A stretch of 64,000 nt of DNA, from the NCBI RefSeq assembly GCF_017349315.1, contig NZ_JAFMPP010000001.1, forward strand, positions 248,001 to 312,000, written 5' to 3'. The translations under genes were made by a program, and so were the position numbers. Each line of letters starts with the position of its first letter. Position 1 is the stretch's first letter. The notes beneath the pieces are model-generated. The model worked only from the letters and a program-made list of their open reading frames with translations. It was not told the DNA's origin and searched no databases. The DNA is from Jiella flava. GTDB taxonomy: Bacteria > Pseudomonadota > Alphaproteobacteria > Rhizobiales > Rhizobiaceae. This document shows, piece by piece, positions 38,046-47,263 of this stretch.

Positions 38046-38395
38046 CGCTATATTGTCCTTCCATTTGACGGGCCCGGCGGGCGAGTCTATCGGCGCCAAC
38101 ACCGGCTGGAAATGAATTTTGCGGAGCAGCACCGCGGCCGTCCACCGCCTTCTGGGCGGAAAAGCCAGATTGCCGCGGCGAATTACACGGGAGAATGGCA
38201 AGATCGCTCCGGCTGGCCGCCCGGTTCTCGCTCGGCATAGCAGCGAGCAAGCCAGGACGCGAGCGGGACTCGTCTTGGGACACGGCGCCGACGGTCTGCC
38301 AAAACCTTTGCGCGGCGCGGGTTTTCCCGTTACAAGCCCGGCGCAATAACAGGCCGTTAACCATTAAAATTTGAAGCCAAAGTGAGGAGTTCGCC
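38046..38395. other. Divergent region between dadA-like gene and rph
   Basis: No gene is seen. It should contain the promoter of the flavoprotein on one strand and that of rph on the other. A TTAACCAT octamer at 38357-38364, overlapping TTAA-N3-TTAA, resembles a CtrA half-site; GAGGAG directly precedes rph. Confidence 0.45.
38357..38364 (+). promoter_or_regulatory. Possible CtrA-type site upstream of rph
   Basis: TTAACCAT lies 32 bases before the rph start codon. CtrA recognises TTAA-N7-TTAA and related TTAACCAT sites in alphaproteobacteria. A single octamer can occur by chance. Confidence 0.25.
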
Positions 38396-39118
38396 ATGCG
38401 CCCTTCCAAACGCCCCGCCGACGCGATGCGCGACGTCTCGATGGACACCGGCGTCTCCCGCCATGCCGAAGGCTCGTGCCTGGTCCGTTTCGGCCACACG
38501 GAAGTGTTGTGCATGGCGAGCCTGGAAGAGCGCGTGCCGCCCTTTTTGAAGGGCTCGGGCAAAGGCTGGGTGACTGCCGAATACGGCATGCTGCCACGCG
38601 CCACCGGCGATCGCATGCGCCGCGAGGCGGCGTCGGGCAAGCAGTCCGGCCGCACCCAGGAGATCCAGCGCCTGATCGGCCGCAGCCTGCGCGCCATCGT
38701 CGACCTCGAAGCGCTTGGCGAGCGCCAGATCACCGTCGATTGCGACGTTCTGCAGGCCGACGGCGGCACCCGCACCGCCGCAATCACCGGCGGCTTCGTG
38801 GCGCTGGCCGAATGCCTGAAATGGATGGAGGAACGCTCCATGGTGAAACGGCATGACGTGCTGCTCGGCCATGTCGCGGCGGTCTCCTGCGGGATCTACA
38901 AGAACGAGCCGGTGCTCGACCTCGACTATGCCGAGGATTCGACCGCCGAAACCGACGCGAACTTCGTCATGACCGGCGCCGGCGGGATCGTCGAGATCCA
39001 GGGCACGGCCGAGGGCGCACCGTTTTCCGAGGACGAGTTCATGACGCTGATGGCGCTTGCCCGCAAAGGCATCGGCGAGTTGGTCGAGACCCAGCGCCAG
39101 GTGCTCGGAGACCACTGA
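38396..39118 (+). CDS. rph: Ribonuclease PH
   Basis: Phosphorolytic 3' exonuclease that trims tRNA precursors, 240 aa. Conserved blocks include [22 protein letters not shown] (about 33-54), [40 protein letters not shown] and the phosphate-binding region, then [20 protein letters not shown] near 117-136. The stop overlaps the rdgB start by one base (TGATG). First gene of rph-rdgB-hemW. Confidence 0.95.
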   Translation: MRPSKRPADAMRDVSMDTGVSRHAEGSCLVRFGHTEVLCMASLEERVPPFLKGSGKGWVTAEYGMLPRATGDRMRREAASGKQSGRTQEIQRLIGRSLRAIVDLEALGERQITVDCDVLQADGGTRTAAITGGFVALAECLKWMEERSMVKRHDVLLGHVAAVSCGIYKNEPVLDLDYAEDSTAETDANFVMTGAGGIVEIQGTAEGAPFSEDEFMTLMALARKGIGELVETQRQVLGDH

Positions 39119-39762
39119 TGGCGCTGATCACCCCCGAAGACGGGCCGTTTCTCGTCGCCAGCCACAATGCCGGCAAGATCTGGGAAATCCGCGAGCTGAT
39201 GGAGCCCTTCGGCTTTGCGGTGACCTCGGCCAAGGACAAGGGGCTCGAAGATCCGGAAGAAACCGGCACGACCTTCGAGGAAAACGCCGCGATCAAGGCG
39301 CTGGCGGCGCTCGAAGCGACGGGTCTGACCAGTCTGTCGGACGACTCCGGCCTCGCCATCGCGGCGCTGAACGGCGATCCCGGCATCTATTCGGCGCGCT
39401 GGGCGGGCGAACCGCGCGACTTCGCCCGGGCGATGCGCAATGTCGAGGAAAAGCTGCAGGCGGCCGGCGCGACGACGCCCGACAAGCGCCGCGCGACCTT
39501 CGTCGCCGTCCTGTGTCTTGCCCGGCCAGACACCGAGCCTCTGTACTTCCGCGGCGAAGTCGACGGCACGATCGTCTGGCCGCCGCGAGGCGACAAGGGC
39601 TTCGGCTACGATCCGATCTTTCTGCCGGACGGCGAAAGCCGAACCTTCGGCGAGATGATGTCGGCGGAAAAGCACGCCTGGGTTCCCGGGCAGCCGACCG
39701 CTTTGTCGCATCGTGCCCGGGCGTTTCAAAAATTTGCCAAACACGCCCTCGGGGTGGAATGA
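39118..39762 (+). CDS. rdgB: XTP/dITP diphosphatase (RdgB)
   Basis: House-cleaning pyrophosphatase of 214 aa that removes non-canonical purine triphosphates. The N-terminal [15 protein letters not shown] (about 14-28) binds nucleotide, [11 protein letters not shown] and [25 protein letters not shown] carry acidic metal ligands, and [15 protein letters not shown] near 158 is the family signature. Its stop overlaps a possible hemW ATG. Confidence 0.95.
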   Translation: MALITPEDGPFLVASHNAGKIWEIRELMEPFGFAVTSAKDKGLEDPEETGTTFEENAAIKALAALEATGLTSLSDDSGLAIAALNGDPGIYSARWAGEPRDFARAMRNVEEKLQAAGATTPDKRRATFVAVLCLARPDTEPLYFRGEVDGTIVWPPRGDKGFGYDPIFLPDGESRTFGEMMSAEKHAWVPGQPTALSHRARAFQKFAKHALGVE

Positions 39763-39773
39763 AAGAGGGCGAG

Positions 39774-40976
39774 ATGAACGTGGTCGCGCCGCACAGAACC
39801 TCCGATGTCCTGCCTTTCGCCAAGGCGCCGGCCGCCCCCGGCTTCGGCGTCTATGTGCATTGGCCGTTCTGCGCCGCCAAATGCCCCTATTGCGACTTCA
39901 ACAGCCATGTCCGGCGCACGCCGATCGACCAGCCGCGCTATGTCGCGGCCTTTACCCGCGAGCTGAGGGAGGCGGCGCGCCGCTCGCCCGGCGAACTCGT
40001 CACCTCGATCTTCTTCGGTGGCGGCACGCCCTCGCTGATGGAGCCGGCAACCGTCGGCGGCATTCTCGACGCGGTGGCGGCCCACTGGAAGATCGCGCCC
40101 GATGTCGAGGTGACGCTCGAAGCCAATCCGTCGAGCGTCGAGGCGTCGCGCTTTCGCGGCTATCGCGCGGCCGGCGTCAACCGGGTGTCGCTCGGCGTGC
40201 AGGCACTGAACGATGCGGATCTCAGGCGGCTCGGCCGACTGCACGACGTCGAAACGGCACTGAAGGCGATTACGCTCGCCCGTGAGACCTTCCCGCGCCT
40301 CTCCTTCGATCTGATCTATGCCCGGCCGAACCAGACGGTCGCCGAATGGGAAGCGGAGCTTTCCCGCGCCATCGACCTCGCCGCCGATCACCTGTCGCTC
40401 TACCAGCTGACCATCGAGATGGGCACGCCCTTCTTCGAGCTGCGCAAGGCGGGCAAGCTGATCGTGCCGGATGGCGAGTTGTCGGCCGAACTCTATGAGA
40501 TGACGCAAGCCCTGACGGCCAGCCGCGGTCTGCCGGCCTACGAGATTTCCAACCACGCGGTGCCCGGCGCCGAATCGCGCCACAACCTCACCTATTGGCG
40601 CTACGGCTATTACGCCGGCGTCGGCCCCGGGGCCCATGGCCGGCTGAAGGGCGACAGCGGCTATCGCCACGCCATCGCCAACGAGCCGCTCCCCGAGACC
40701 TGGCTGAAGATGGTGGAAAGCTGGGACTCCGGCGCTCTCACCGACGAGGAGCTGAGCCTGGAAGAGCAGGCCGACGAGCTGCTCTTGATGGGCCTGCGTC
40801 TCAGCGAGGGCATCGATCTTTCCCGCTGGCGCAAGCTTGCCGGCCGCGACATCGACCGGGCGAGCGAGGCGGACCTCGCCACCCACGGGATGATCGAGCG
40901 GCTCGGCCCGGACCGCATCCGCGCGACGCCGGCCGGCATGCTCGTTCTCGACGCGGTGGTGGCGGACCTAGCGTAG
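39774..40976 (+). CDS. hemW: Radical SAM family heme chaperone HemW
   Basis: Radical SAM protein of 400 aa that carries heme to target enzymes; it was long annotated as an oxygen-independent coproporphyrinogen oxidase. The cluster motif is CAAKCPYCDF (CX3CX2C) near 33-42, the SAM motif is GGGTPS, and the HemW-type heme motif is HNLTYW near 262. AGAGG upstream supports ATG 39774; ATG 39759 overlapping the rdgB stop is an alternative. As expected for HemW it lacks the fourth Cys of true HemN. Confidence 0.92.
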   Translation: MNVVAPHRTSDVLPFAKAPAAPGFGVYVHWPFCAAKCPYCDFNSHVRRTPIDQPRYVAAFTRELREAARRSPGELVTSIFFGGGTPSLMEPATVGGILDAVAAHWKIAPDVEVTLEANPSSVEASRFRGYRAAGVNRVSLGVQALNDADLRRLGRLHDVETALKAITLARETFPRLSFDLIYARPNQTVAEWEAELSRAIDLAADHLSLYQLTIEMGTPFFELRKAGKLIVPDGELSAELYEMTQALTASRGLPAYEISNHAVPGAESRHNLTYWRYGYYAGVGPGAHGRLKGDSGYRHAIANEPLPETWLKMVESWDSGALTDEELSLEEQADELLLMGLRLSEGIDLSRWRKLAGRDIDRASEADLATHGMIERLGPDRIRATPAGMLVLDAVVADLA

Positions 40977-41096
40977 CAGGCGCCGATTTCAAGCAACTAC
41001 CTGCATGGCTCACAATTGCGCCTCAGTCAGGAAATCGACGAAATTCGAGTCCTGTTCGAACCCCTAGAATACTAGACGCCATGGACCCGATTTTCC

Positions 41097-41360
41097 TTAA
41101 CAGTCCGGCAATTCGTCGAGATTGTTTCTCTCAGTGCTGTCGCGATCAGTTCTGAGATATTTCCCAGTGCGGCCATTTACGACGCGAATGACAGTCTCGC
41201 TACCATCCCGCCATCGAACTTTGTATTCATGATATCCGTTGTCAATATCGTTGATTGCGTCTGCCTTCGACCGCGGCGACCACGATTCTTCCGAATGACA
41301 AAGCTTTATGATGTCACCGTCGCGATCTTTTCCAGTCGCAGTAACGTAACGAGTAGCCAT
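41097..41360 (-). CDS. DUF3892 domain-containing protein
   Basis: A small basic protein of 87 aa. The order VTATGKDRDGDIIKLCH ... SKADAINDIDNGYHEYKVRW ... VIRVVNGRTGKYLRTDRD ... NNLDELPDC matches what I know of DUF3892, a family of unknown function with a conserved NNLxxLPxC end. The gene is in an AT-rich patch unlike the rest of the window and lies 366 bases before tRNA-Gly, which suggests transfer. No partner gene is visible. Confidence 0.75.
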   Translation of the reverse strand: MATRYVTATGKDRDGDIIKLCHSEESWSPRSKADAINDIDNGYHEYKVRWRDGSETVIRVVNGRTGKYLRTDRDSTERNNLDELPDC

Positions 41361-41725
41361 TTCTTTCCTACTTTTTTTAAACCGCTTTTGCGGCGAAACT
41401 CCTCTACGTTATTTTTGATTAAAAATAATTTCAAGTTGAAAAATCAACTTGAAACGACAATTTATTACTATTGCAATTATATATTTTTGTAAACTTATTT
41501 TAATATTTTATATGTCCAAAATGGGTTGCGAAAGCGGAGAGCAAAAGCGCCAACAATTTCGCATCTCGGTTATGCAGCCTGCGAATTCGTACCGAGAGCC
41601 CGCAACCGAACGAATGACATTAAATCACCGTCCCCCCACCCGCCGATCGCGCCGGCGTCGCAATCGGCCCGGCCCCACGAATAGCGCTTGACGGCGGCAG
41701 GCCGGGGCGGCAATGTCGGCGCCGC
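41361..41725. other. AT-rich intergenic patch
   Basis: From about 41370 to 41520 the DNA is strongly AT-rich, with runs of A and T. It probably contains the promoter of the DUF3892 gene. No coding sequence, integrase or repeat was recognised up to the tRNA. Confidence 0.5.
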
Positions 41726-41800
41726 GCGGGTGTAGTTCAGTGGTAGAACGCAAGCTTCCCAAGCTTGATGTCGTGGGTTCGATCCCCATCGCCCGCTCCA
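41726..41800 (+). tRNA. tRNA-Gly (anticodon CCC)
   Basis: A full cloverleaf can be drawn. The acceptor GCGGGTG (41726-41732) pairs with CGCCCGC (41790-41796), the anticodon stem CAAGC/GCTTG holds the loop TTCCCAA with anticodon CCC, and the T-arm is GTGGG-TTCGATC-CCCAT. The 3' CCA is encoded (41798-41800). Length is 75 bases. Confidence 0.97.
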
Positions 41801-42163
41801 AACGCTTCCGTGTACGACCCGAAGACATGGGTAACAGTCTCGTGCCGAACGAGACTGCCGATCGTCACGATCCGCGATCGCCCACCACGCCTTGGCCCTT
41901 GCGTTTCAGGCTGCGTGTACAGGCGCTTGCGCCATAAGCGCGGCAGGCGGCGCACCCCCGTCTTCACAATCAAACCGAAATGACGGCGTTGGTCTCGCCA
42001 TCGCCCTTCCCCTAGTGTAGACGCCCGAACAGCCCCCGCGTGCCGGCCGTTTGACCGCCGGTCGCCGCGCATCATTCTCGACGGCCGGGCGCCTTTCGCC
42101 GTGCCAGGCCGCAGTTTCCGCCGCCGCGCCGAAGAGGCGCCAAGACCGCCGTCGATCGATTGC
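41801..42163. other. Region between tRNA-Gly and cydD
   Basis: No convincing gene. CAGTCTCGT (41835-41843) and ACGAGACTG (41849-41857) form a perfect 9-bp hairpin with a 5-base loop about 35 bases after the tRNA; it lacks a T-run but may end or process the tRNA transcript. The cydD promoter should lie in the second half. I found no FNR box here. Confidence 0.45.
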
Positions 42164-43867
42164 ATGTCGAGCCTCACCGCCCCTGCCGAAGAGACCATAG
42201 ACCCAGCCCCCGCGTCACCGCGCAACGGTCAGCGCGAGGCGACGGCGCGGCTGCTCGAACCAGTCAAGGCTCAGCTGCGGCGCGCCGGCATCGTGACTGT
42301 TGCCGCCGGACTGGTCTGGCCGCTGCAGGCGGCGGCGATCGCCATCGCGATCTCGTCCTGGACGGCAGGCAAGGTCGATCTCAGCCTGACGATCCTTTGC
42401 GCCGGCGCCTTCCTGCTCGGCGGGCTGGTGAAGGCCGCCCTCGAACACCACGCCGGCCGGATACTCTTCACCGCCGCCGATCAGGTGGTGGCGCGCGAGC
42501 GCCAACGGCTGACGTCATGCGCCGCCAAGGGCGGGCTCGGCCTCGGCTCGGCCGAGATCGCGGCGCTCGCCGTTCAGAAGCTGCCGCTGCTGCAGCCCTT
42601 CGTCACCCGCTATCAGATGGCGATGATGCGGGTGGCGGTGATCCCGCTGACGCTTGTGTTGATCAGCCTGTGGTTCTCCTGGGTGGTCGCCGCCATTCTT
42701 CTCGTCGCTGGCCCCTTGATTCCGCTATTCATGGCGCTCGTCGGCATGGCGGCCGAACAGGCGTCGCGCCGCCAGATGGTCGAGATCGGCTCGATCAACG
42801 CCGCCTTGATGGAACGGCTGTCGGCACTACTCGACATTCGCCTCCTCGGCGCCGGCGAGCGCGCCCTCGCCGACTTCGAGGCCCGCGCCGACGATCTCAG
42901 GGAGCGGACCATGGCGGTGTTGAAGATCGCCTTTCTCTCCTCGACGGTGCTCGAACTCTTTGCCGCCATCGGCGTCGCGATGGTCGCCGTCTATGTCGGC
43001 TTCAACCTCCTCGGCGAGCTGACCTTCGGCAGTTGGGTCCCGACTCTCAACCTCGGCGCCGGGCTGTTCCTTTTGCTACTGGCGCCCGAGTTCTTCCAGC
43101 CGCTGCGCGATCTCGCCGCCGCCTGGCACGACCGGGCGAGTGGCCTGGCGGTGGTCGCCGAATTGGACGCCCTGGAAAGCGGCGATCAGCCGGCGCGGCT
43201 CGGCGCCGGACGCGCCCTGCCGCGGCTGGAAGGGCCGCTGGCGCTGGCCCTGTCAGGCTGTGCGGTCGCGCGCGGCATCGGATCGCGCCTCGCTCTGCCC
43301 GATCTCGTCCTCAAGCCCGGCGAAGCCGTCGCCCTGGTCGGGCCGAGCGGCTCGGGCAAATCGACGACGCTCGCCGTCATCGCCGGCCTGGTACCGACAA
43401 GCGCCGGCGCGGTGCGCGTCTGCGGCGAACCGCTCGGTGACATCAATGCCGATGCCTGGCGCGCCCGGCTCGCCGTCATCCCCCAGAGGCCGCATTTTGC
43501 CGACGAAACCCTCGCCGCCTTCCTCGATCCGCGCGCGACCGGCGCCGATCCTTGGCCGGCGCTGCAACTTGCCCAGGCGCGAAGGCTCGTCGAGCGTCTG
43601 CCGAACGGGTTGGCCACCCGGCTCGGCGAAACCGGCGACGGCGTCTCCGGCGGCGAAGCGCGGCGGCTGTTGATCGCCCGGGCGGTGATGGCGGGCGGCG
43701 ACCTCGTCCTGGCCGACGAGCCGACCGCCGATCTCGACCCCGAGACCGCGGCGTTCGTGACCAACTCGCTGCTCGCCCTGAAGGAGCGCGGCCTGACGCT
43801 GATCGTCGCCACCCACGACCTGGCGCTGGCCGCAGCGCTCGACCGGACCGTGGAGATGCCGCGATGA
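42164..43867 (+). CDS. cydD: Thiol reductant ABC exporter subunit CydD
   Basis: Half of the CydDC heterodimer, an inner-membrane ABC protein needed to assemble cytochrome bd (linked to periplasmic thiol/heme state). It is 567 aa: a membrane domain with about six helices up to residue 310, then an ATPase domain with Walker A GPSGSGKST near 394, signature VSGGEARR and Walker B LVLADEPTADLD. I use ATG 42164; GTG 42101 would add a 21-residue basic extension. The stop overlaps cydC by 4 bases. Confidence 0.92.
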   Translation: MSSLTAPAEETIDPAPASPRNGQREATARLLEPVKAQLRRAGIVTVAAGLVWPLQAAAIAIAISSWTAGKVDLSLTILCAGAFLLGGLVKAALEHHAGRILFTAADQVVARERQRLTSCAAKGGLGLGSAEIAALAVQKLPLLQPFVTRYQMAMMRVAVIPLTLVLISLWFSWVVAAILLVAGPLIPLFMALVGMAAEQASRRQMVEIGSINAALMERLSALLDIRLLGAGERALADFEARADDLRERTMAVLKIAFLSSTVLELFAAIGVAMVAVYVGFNLLGELTFGSWVPTLNLGAGLFLLLLAPEFFQPLRDLAAAWHDRASGLAVVAELDALESGDQPARLGAGRALPRLEGPLALALSGCAVARGIGSRLALPDLVLKPGEAVALVGPSGSGKSTTLAVIAGLVPTSAGAVRVCGEPLGDINADAWRARLAVIPQRPHFADETLAAFLDPRATGADPWPALQLAQARRLVERLPNGLATRLGETGDGVSGGEARRLLIARAVMAGGDLVLADEPTADLDPETAAFVTNSLLALKERGLTLIVATHDLALAAALDRTVEMPR

Positions 43868-45549
43868 GGGCGCTCGGCGAAATCATGGTCCTGCTCGTCA
43901 AGGCCGCGCCGATGGCACTGTTGCGCGGCGCGGCGCTCTCGGTCGTGGTGCTGGTGATGGGCGCGGCCCTCCTCGGCCTGTCCGGCTGGTTCATCACCGC
44001 GACAGGGATCGCGGGGATCGCCGGCATCGGCATCGCCTTTAACGTCTTCCAGCCCTCGGCCGGCGTGCGCTTTCTCGCCCTCGGCCGCACGGCCGCCCGC
44101 TATGGTGAGCGCCTGCTGACCCATGACGCGACCTTGCGGGCGCTCGCCAAGCTGCGAGTCGATCTGATGGCGAAGCGCCTGACGCTCGGCGCCCGAGCGC
44201 TCGCCAAGCTGCGCAGCGAGGCCGTCCTGACCCGGATCGTCGCCGATGTCGACGCGCTCGACGGCGTGGTCCTTCGGCTGCTGCTGCCCAGCCTTGCGGC
44301 GGTCGCGGCCCATGCCGTCGCCTTTGCCAGCCTCGGGCTTCTCGCCGGCTGGGAGATGGCGGGACTGATCACGCTGATTTATCTCGTCGGCGGGGTCCTC
44401 GTGCTTTCGACACTGACCCGGCGCACCATTGCCGTATCGCGAGACGGCGAGACCGCCAGCCAATCGCTCCGCCGCGGCATCATCGACACGCTGCGCGATC
44501 GCCCGGCCCTGACCATCTATGGCCGGTTGAGCGAACGCCTCGCAGAGCTGGCACGCCTCGACATTAAGACCCGCAGCGCGGCCGACAGCCTCGACCGGGA
44601 CGACCGCATGGCAGGGCTCTTCCTCGCCTTGGTCGTCACCCTCGCGGCAGCCGCCGCCCTGGCGCTCGGCGGCTGGCTGGTAGCGAATGGGCGGGTCGAT
44701 CCGGCGGTGGCCGCGATCGGCGTTTTTGTCGCGCTGGCGCTTGGCGAAACCGTGCTGCCCTTGATGCGCGGCGCCAGCGACCTCGGCCGCATGGCTTCGG
44801 CGGCCGAGCGGATCCGCGACCTGCAAGGCGCCCGTCCGGCGAGCGGCGAGCCGCTTGACCCATCGCGAGCAGAGGACGGCCCACCCGCCCTGACGCCGAC
44901 GCCGGCAACACCAGCGCCCGCATCGGCGCAAACGCCGGCGCTTGCAGTCGCCATGCCGGACGGTCCGCGCTTCACCCTCATGCCCGGCGAGAGCGCCTGC
45001 CTCGTCGGTCCGAGCGGTGCCGGCAAGACGACGCTGCTTCTGACCATCGCCGGTCTGATCGAGCGCCCCCGCGCCGAGATCCGGCTCTTCGGTCGACCGC
45101 TCGAAACCATCGTCGAAGCGGAGCGGCGCAAAATCCTCGTCATGGTTCCCCAGCGCAGCGCGCTGCTGGCCGGCACGGTGCGCGACAATCTCACTCTGCC
45201 CGGTTCGCAGACCGACGCGAGACTTTGGGAGGCGCTGCAAGCCGTCGAACTGACACGGCTGTTCGAAGCTCGCAACGGGCTCGACACGCGGCTTGGCGAG
45301 GCCGGCGCCGGCCTTTCGGGCGGCGAGGCGCGGCGCCTGGCGCTGGCGCGCGCGATTTTGTGTGCGCCGCAAATCCTACTGCTCGACGAGCCGACCGAAG
45401 GGCTCGACGCGGCAACATCACAGGCGGTGCTCGCCGGAATCCAAGGCGTCCTGCCCGATACGGCGATCCTCGCGGTGATGCATCGTGGCCAGGACGCCGC
45501 GAAATTCAGCCGGCAAATCGCGCTGATCGGAGCCAGCATCCTCGGTTGA
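43864..45549 (+). CDS. cydC: Thiol reductant ABC exporter subunit CydC
   Basis: Partner of CydD, 561 aa. The membrane domain (GAALLGLSGWFITATGIAG near 35, then PSAGVRFLALGRTAARYGERLLTHD) is typical of CydC. The ATPase domain follows a Pro/Thr/Ala linker near 345-365, with Walker A GPSGAGKTT near 381, signature LSGGEARRLALARA and Walker B LLLDEPTEGLD. Start overlaps cydD in ATGA. A perfect FNR box begins at the base after its stop codon. Confidence 0.92.
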   Translation: MRALGEIMVLLVKAAPMALLRGAALSVVVLVMGAALLGLSGWFITATGIAGIAGIGIAFNVFQPSAGVRFLALGRTAARYGERLLTHDATLRALAKLRVDLMAKRLTLGARALAKLRSEAVLTRIVADVDALDGVVLRLLLPSLAAVAAHAVAFASLGLLAGWEMAGLITLIYLVGGVLVLSTLTRRTIAVSRDGETASQSLRRGIIDTLRDRPALTIYGRLSERLAELARLDIKTRSAADSLDRDDRMAGLFLALVVTLAAAAALALGGWLVANGRVDPAVAAIGVFVALALGETVLPLMRGASDLGRMASAAERIRDLQGARPASGEPLDPSRAEDGPPALTPTPATPAPASAQTPALAVAMPDGPRFTLMPGESACLVGPSGAGKTTLLLTIAGLIERPRAEIRLFGRPLETIVEAERRKILVMVPQRSALLAGTVRDNLTLPGSQTDARLWEALQAVELTRLFEARNGLDTRLGEAGAGLSGGEARRLALARAILCAPQILLLDEPTEGLDAATSQAVLAGIQGVLPDTAILAVMHRGQDAAKFSRQIALIGASILG

Positions 45550-45563
45550 TTGATCCTGATCAA
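45550..45563 (+). promoter_or_regulatory. FNR/FixK-type (Anr box) operator upstream of cydA
   Basis: TTGATCCTGATCAA matches TTGAT-N4-ATCAA exactly. Its centre is about 40 bases ahead of a position 7 bases after TGTAGA (45584-45589), a plausible -10, so it is placed as a class II activator site. It implies that cydABX is switched on under low oxygen separately from cydDC. Confidence 0.75.
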
Positions 45564-45644
45564 GGTCGCGTTTCGAGACGCTCTGTAGAGCCTTCGAACG
45601 CGCGGCGCTTTTGGCCGCTCCGATCAATTTCCGGAGTAAAGACG

Positions 45645-47258
45645 ATGGAACTCAATATCGTCGAGCTGTCTCGCCTACAGTTCGCGATGACGGCGATGTA
45701 CCATTTCCTCTTCGTGCCGCTGACGCTCGGTCTGTCGATCCTCGTCGCGATCATGGAAACCGTCTACGTCATGACCGGCCGCCCGATCTGGCGGCAAATG
45801 ACCAAGTTCTGGGGAACACTGTTCGGCATCAACTTCGTGCTGGGCGTGGCTACGGGGCTGACCATGGAATTCCAGTTCGGCATGAACTGGTCCTATTACA
45901 GCCACTATGTCGGCGACATCTTCGGCGCCCCGCTGGCGATCGAGGGCCTGATGGCTTTTTTCCTGGAAGCCACCTTCGTCGGCCTGTTCTTCTTCGGATG
46001 GGACAAGCTTTCGCGGGTGCAGCACCTGGTGGTCGCCTGGCTGGTCGCTCTCGGCACCAACCTTTCGGCCCTGTGGATCCTGATCGCCAATGGCTGGATG
46101 CAGCACCCGGTCGGCGCGGTCTTCAATCCGGATACGATGCGGATGGAGATGACGTCCTTCTACGACGTCATGTTCAACACCGTCGCTCAAGCCAAATTCG
46201 TGCACACGGTCTCGGCCGGCTACGTCACCGCATCAGTCTTCGTGCTCGGCGTCTCGGCCTGGTATCTCCTGAAGCACCGGCATGTCGAACTCGCCCGCCG
46301 CTCGATCACCGTCGCCGCCGCCTTCGGCCTTGCCTCGGCGCTTTCGGTCGTCGTTCTCGGCGACGAGTCGGGCTACACCGCCTCCCACGCCCAGAAGATG
46401 AAGCTCGCCGCCATCGAGGGCATGTGGAACACGGAAAAGGCGCCGGCCGCCTTCACCGCCTTCGGCTTTCCCGACATGAAAGATCGCGAGACCCATTACG
46501 CGGTTCACGTGCCCTTCGTGATGGGCCTGATCGGCACCCGCTCGCTCGACATCGACATTCCGGGCATCAACCAGCTGGTCAAGGAATCGGCCGATCGCAT
46601 CCGCTCGGGCATCAAGGCCTACGATGCGCTGATGACCATCCGCCAGGACAAGGCCGCGACACCGCCCGCCGTCCGCCAGACCTTCGAGCAGCACAGCGCC
46701 GATCTCGGCTATGCCTTCCTCTTGAAGCGCTATCTCGATGATCCGCGCCAGGCGAGCGATGCGCAGATCGAAAAGGCGGCCTGGGATACGGTGCCGGCCG
46801 TGGCTCCGCTGTTCTGGTCGTTCCGGATCATGGTGCTGCTCGGCTTCAGCTTCATCGCGGTGATGATCTACTTCTTCTGGCGCTCGAACTTTCGTCGCCA
46901 GACCTATCCGCGCTGGGCGCTGCGGGCCGCCGTCGCGATCATCCCAGCGCCGTGGATCGCCGCCGAGCTCGGCTGGTTCGTCGCCGAATTCGGGCGCCAG
47001 CCCTGGACCGTCGACGGCATCCTGCCGACGGCCCTGTCGGCCAGCCACCTCTCGGTCGGCGATCTCGCTTTGACGCTGGTCGGTTTTGTCACCTTCTACT
47101 CGGTGCTGTTCGTCATCGAGATGGGCTTGATGCTGAAATACATCCGCAAGGGACCGGTGCAGGACGTCGCCGCGACCGACGAGTGGATGAACCGCCACCA
47201 TTCCCGCCTTGCCGGCACCCATGTGATGCCGACCGCCAGCCTGACGCCCGCGGAGTAA
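45645..47258 (+). CDS. cydA: Cytochrome bd ubiquinol oxidase subunit I (CydA)
   Basis: Heme-bearing subunit of the terminal oxidase, 537 aa. His20 in MYHFLFVPLTLG is the expected heme ligand, and the quinol-binding Q-loop lies in the long periplasmic section after DESGYTASHAQKMKLAAIEG. The length and long C-terminal part of this loop (roughly 250-400) put it in the long-loop class. CCGGAG 8 bases upstream fixes ATG 45645. Ahead is a perfect FNR box; cydB follows after 5 bases. Confidence 0.95.
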   Translation: MELNIVELSRLQFAMTAMYHFLFVPLTLGLSILVAIMETVYVMTGRPIWRQMTKFWGTLFGINFVLGVATGLTMEFQFGMNWSYYSHYVGDIFGAPLAIEGLMAFFLEATFVGLFFFGWDKLSRVQHLVVAWLVALGTNLSALWILIANGWMQHPVGAVFNPDTMRMEMTSFYDVMFNTVAQAKFVHTVSAGYVTASVFVLGVSAWYLLKHRHVELARRSITVAAAFGLASALSVVVLGDESGYTASHAQKMKLAAIEGMWNTEKAPAAFTAFGFPDMKDRETHYAVHVPFVMGLIGTRSLDIDIPGINQLVKESADRIRSGIKAYDALMTIRQDKAATPPAVRQTFEQHSADLGYAFLLKRYLDDPRQASDAQIEKAAWDTVPAVAPLFWSFRIMVLLGFSFIAVMIYFFWRSNFRRQTYPRWALRAAVAIIPAPWIAAELGWFVAEFGRQPWTVDGILPTALSASHLSVGDLALTLVGFVTFYSVLFVIEMGLMLKYIRKGPVQDVAATDEWMNRHHSRLAGTHVMPTASLTPAE

Positions 47259-47263
47259 GAGCC

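Noticed and set aside
41045-41070. T-arm-like TTCGAACCCC after hemW, possible tRNA remnant or attachment site
   Set aside because: No acceptor or anticodon arm can be drawn and it does not match the 3' end of the nearby tRNA-Gly.
42101-42163. Longer CydD from GTG 42101
   Set aside because: Would add a basic low-complexity stretch not expected in the family; ATG 42164 is preferred although its ribosome site is weak.
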